Assembly: GCA_025464795.1 (NCBI GenBank)
Contig: JAODNB010000065.1
Coordinates: forward strand, 1-7,769
DNA length: 7,769 bases
From: Frankiales bacterium
Lineage (GTDB): Bacteria; Actinomycetota; Actinomycetes; Mycobacteriales; SCTD01
Direction: 5' to 3'
The translations under genes were made by a program, and so were the position numbers. Numbering within the stretch: the stretch's first letter is position 1; each line of letters starts with the position of its first letter. Positions 6,379 through 7,769 of this stretch are shown here, piece after piece. The notes beneath the pieces were generated by a model. The model ran no database searches. It saw only the letters and a list, made by a program, of their open reading frames with translations, and was not told the DNA's origin.

Positions 6379-6434
6379 GCCCGGAGCCTACGCGTGACAA
6401 CCTTCCCGAAGAGCTGCGCGTCTGGACGGGCATG
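6376..6434. repeat. 8-bp inverted repeat bracketing the divergent intergenic region
   Basis: CATGCCCG at 6376-6383 is the exact reverse complement of CGGGCATG at 6427-6434. Each arm contains an ATG pointing outward: the minus-strand start at 6378 and a plus-strand ATG at 6432. The 43 bp between them hold the candidate minus -10. It could be a protein-binding site or chance in GC-rich DNA. Confidence 0.35.
6385..6390 (-). promoter_or_regulatory. Candidate -10 element for a leaderless transcript of the minus-strand train
   Basis: On the minus strand TAGGCT fits the actinobacterial TANNNT -10 pattern and lies 6 nt before the ATG of the secreted-protein gene. Transcription would then begin at or next to the A of the ATG, giving a leaderless mRNA. 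This is consistent with the lack of a good Shine-Dalgarno there. No convincing -35 box is seen at 16-19 nt. Tentative. Confidence 0.35.
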
Positions 6435-6451
6435 AGTGCAACGGCAGTGCG

Positions 6452-6460
6452 GGAGAGGGG
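6452..6460 (+). promoter_or_regulatory. Strong Shine-Dalgarno deciding the sigma factor start
   Basis: GGAGAGGGG lies 7 nt before the ATG at 6468, the best ribosome site near either candidate start of the sigma gene. The upstream ATG at 6432 has only GGACGGG pressed against it. I therefore prefer 6468. Confidence 0.6.
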
Positions 6461-6467
6461 CGACCGG

Positions 6468-6971
6468 ATGGCGCAGCAGGCCTCCGCGGACGAGCTCCTC
6501 ACAGCCCTCTACACGTCCCACTACCGCTCGCTCGTGCGGCTGGCGGCGTTCTTGACGAGCGACCGCGACAACGCCGAGGAGATCGTCCAGGACGCCTACG
6601 TGAAGGTGCACGGGTCCTGGCGGGGCGTCCGCGAGCTCGACAAGGCCGAGGCCTACCTGCGGACCGCGGTCGTCAACCTGAGCCGGTCCCGGTTGCGCCG
6701 GCGGCAGGTCGCCGACAGGCACCGCGCGGGACCGTTGCCTGACATGGCGAGCGCCGAGAGCACTGCCCTCGAGACCGTTCAGCGCGACGCCGTGCTGACC
6801 GCCCTCCGCGAGCTCCCTCGCCGCCAGCGCGAAGCCGTCGTCCTGCGCTACTACGCCGACCTGACCGAGGCCCAGACGGCTGCGGCGATGGGCTGCAGCA
6901 CCGGCTCCGTGAAGAGCCACACCTCGCGAGGCCTCACCGCCCTGCGCCCGCTCCTGGAGATGACCCGATGA
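6468..6971 (+). CDS. ECF RNA polymerase sigma factor, SigE-like actinobacterial family
   Basis: A 167-residue group 4 sigma factor directing RNA polymerase to stress or envelope promoters. Region 2 spans about 10-79: LYTSHYRSLVRLAAFLTSD (14-32), then NAEEIVQDAYVKVHGSW (35-51), the core-binding and -10 recognition part. Region 4 spans about 104-162: ALRELPRRQREAVVLRYYADLT (112-133) and the helix-turn-helix around AAAMGCSTGSVKSHTSRGL (138-156) for -35 recognition. No extra C-terminal domain. The start at 6468 is chosen for its strong ribosome site; an in-frame ATG at 6432 would add 12 residues of no family resemblance. Its stop overlaps the next gene's start as ATGA, so the two are coupled and the neighbour is the likely regulator. 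No clear ECF-type -35/-10 was found upstream, so autoregulation cannot be shown. Family is firm; regulon unknown. Confidence 0.93.
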   Translation: MAQQASADELLTALYTSHYRSLVRLAAFLTSDRDNAEEIVQDAYVKVHGSWRGVRELDKAEAYLRTAVVNLSRSRLRRRQVADRHRAGPLPDMASAESTALETVQRDAVLTALRELPRRQREAVVLRYYADLTEAQTAAAMGCSTGSVKSHTSRGLTALRPLLEMTR

Positions 6972-7769
6972 CCGCCGAAGACGACCTGCGGGTGCTGCTG
7001 AGGACCGCGGCCGACGCCGTCGTACCAGCAGGTGACGGGCTCTCCCTCATCCGGCAGCGGATCGCCCGCAAGCGACGGCTGCGCGTGTTCGCCCTCCCCG
7101 CGACCGGGGCGCTGGCCCTCGGCATCGCAGCCGCGCTCTTCCTCAACGGTGGGGGCGGTGCGGACAAGCTGGTGGTCGCCCCGCTCGGTCCCTCCGCGAC
7201 GCCCTCGGCCGAGACGTCGTCCACCCCGGGCCCGGCGACCCCGTACGCCGGTCAGGCCCTGTTCGACTTCTTCTCCTCGAACAAGGACGAGGTCGTTCGC
7301 CGCTGGCTCGTCCAGGTCGGCGTCCAGGGTGCTCCTGAGAACCACACCTGCGAGTCCTGCGACGTCGTCGGCATCGCTGTTGCGGGCAAGCACGTGGGCA
7401 ACGCCGTCCTGTCCCGCTCCTTCGCCGACGGCGGGATCGTCTACCACCTCGTCGGTGTGACCGCCGCAGGCATGGACATCACCGCCCCGAAGGACGGCGA
7501 GGCGATCACCAGCCCGACGACGGTCACCGGCACGCTCGACCAGGGTGTCGACGAGAGCGTTCTGCTCCGGCTCGTCAGCCAGCAAGGCGCCCCCCTCGGT
7601 CAGACGAGCGCCCCCGCAGGCTCGGCTGCTCCGTGGTCAGCCCAGCTGTCCTGGCACAGCACCGACTGGTCCTCCGGCGTCCTCGTCGCGACGACGGCGT
7701 CGGCCAAGGACGGCGCCGTCACGCGGCTCGCAGCGGTTCCGGTCAACCGGGCCTCGGCGCCCACCTCGG
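6968..7769 (+). CDS. Sigma-linked membrane protein with Gmad2-like domain, putative anti-sigma factor (3' truncated by window)
   Basis: The open frame starts at the ATGA overlap with the sigma gene and runs past the right edge; 267 complete codons are visible. Residues 1-39 are cytoplasmic, with an LRVLLRTAADAVVP segment and a basic RQRIARKRRLR (29-39) before one membrane helix (about 40-60), so N-in/C-out. A Ser/Thr/Pro linker (about 72-92) follows, then an external region with C128-E-S-C131. Residues about 169-260 resemble the Gmad2 immunoglobulin-like domain (named from spore germination proteins): ITAPKDGEAITSPTTVTG (171-188), a WSAQLSW strand (223-229), SAKDG (245-249) and PVN (258-260). 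Coupling and topology suggest a membrane-held regulator of the sigma factor. No zinc anti-sigma HxxxCxxC motif is visible, and the cytoplasmic part is short, so true anti-sigma activity is inference. It may instead be a sensor or an envelope protein. Confidence 0.82.
   Translation, partial: MTAEDDLRVLLRTAADAVVPAGDGLSLIRQRIARKRRLRVFALPATGALALGIAAALFLNGGGGADKLVVAPLGPSATPSAETSSTPGPATPYAGQALFDFFSSNKDEVVRRWLVQVGVQGAPENHTCESCDVVGIAVAGKHVGNAVLSRSFADGGIVYHLVGVTAAGMDITAPKDGEAITSPTTVTGTLDQGVDESVLLRLVSQQGAPLGQTSAPAGSAAPWSAQLSWHSTDWSSGVLVATTASAKDGAVTRLAAVPVNRASAPTS

Noticed and set aside
6394..6399. GTGACA as a -35 box for the sigma gene
   Set aside because: It matches TTGACA at 5 of 6 positions, but no TANNNT-like -10 follows at 16-18 nt.
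6851..7585. A 244-codon minus-strand open frame across the end of the sigma gene and its partner
   Set aside because: Antisense shadow of the sigma/membrane-protein pair; no domain or ribosome site.

Overview
The base composition (very GC-rich, third positions mostly G or C, frequent GTG starts) and the gene order point to a high-GC Gram-positive bacterium of the Actinomycetota. The order HIT - phoH - ybeY - corC-like - degenerate cytidine deaminase - era is the actinobacterial version of a conserved RNA-metabolism cluster; M. tuberculosis has the same backbone at Rv2368c-Rv2364c. A position near Nocardioidaceae is a guess only; the sequence alone does not fix the genus.

Layout. About 80% of the window (95-6378) is one minus-strand gene train. 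Read in the direction of transcription it is: a secreted, C-terminally membrane-anchored Pro/Thr-rich protein (5881-6378), a HIT-family nucleotide hydrolase (5547-5891), phoH (4494-5534), a serine beta-lactamase-fold hydrolase (3178-4497), ybeY (2693-3181), a CNNM/CorC-type CBS-domain membrane protein (1431-2696), a cytidine-deaminase-fold protein without its catalytic residues (1069-1428), and era (95-991). The first two genes overlap by 11 bp. phoH/hydrolase, hydrolase/ybeY and ybeY/corC each overlap by exactly 4 bp as GTGA. Only the last junction, before era, is an open spacer (77 bp), and it holds a long imperfect hairpin that pairs better as minus-strand RNA than on the other strand.

From 6379 the direction reverses. 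A short divergent region (53-89 bp, depending on the sigma start) separates the minus train from a plus-strand pair: an ECF sigma factor of the SigE-like actinobacterial type, then a single-pass membrane protein fused to it by an ATGA overlap. The second gene has a short cytoplasmic N-terminus, one membrane helix and an outer portion ending in a Gmad2-like immunoglobulin fold. It runs off the right edge.

How the genes fit together. YbeY (rRNA endonuclease), Era (small-subunit assembly GTPase) and PhoH (ATPase, linked to RNA metabolism) form a ribosome/RNA maturation group. The CorC-like protein is a common membrane partner by neighbourhood. The beta-lactamase-fold gene is the visible newcomer, lying between phoH and ybeY, which are adjacent in the M. 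tuberculosis order. The sigma/membrane-protein pair looks like an envelope-signalling unit and probably has no direct part in RNA maturation. No mobile element, CRISPR array, tRNA or rRNA was seen. Most of the window is a conserved core region; the points worth following are the embedded hydrolase, the dead deaminase, the spacer hairpin and the Gmad2-type sigma partner.
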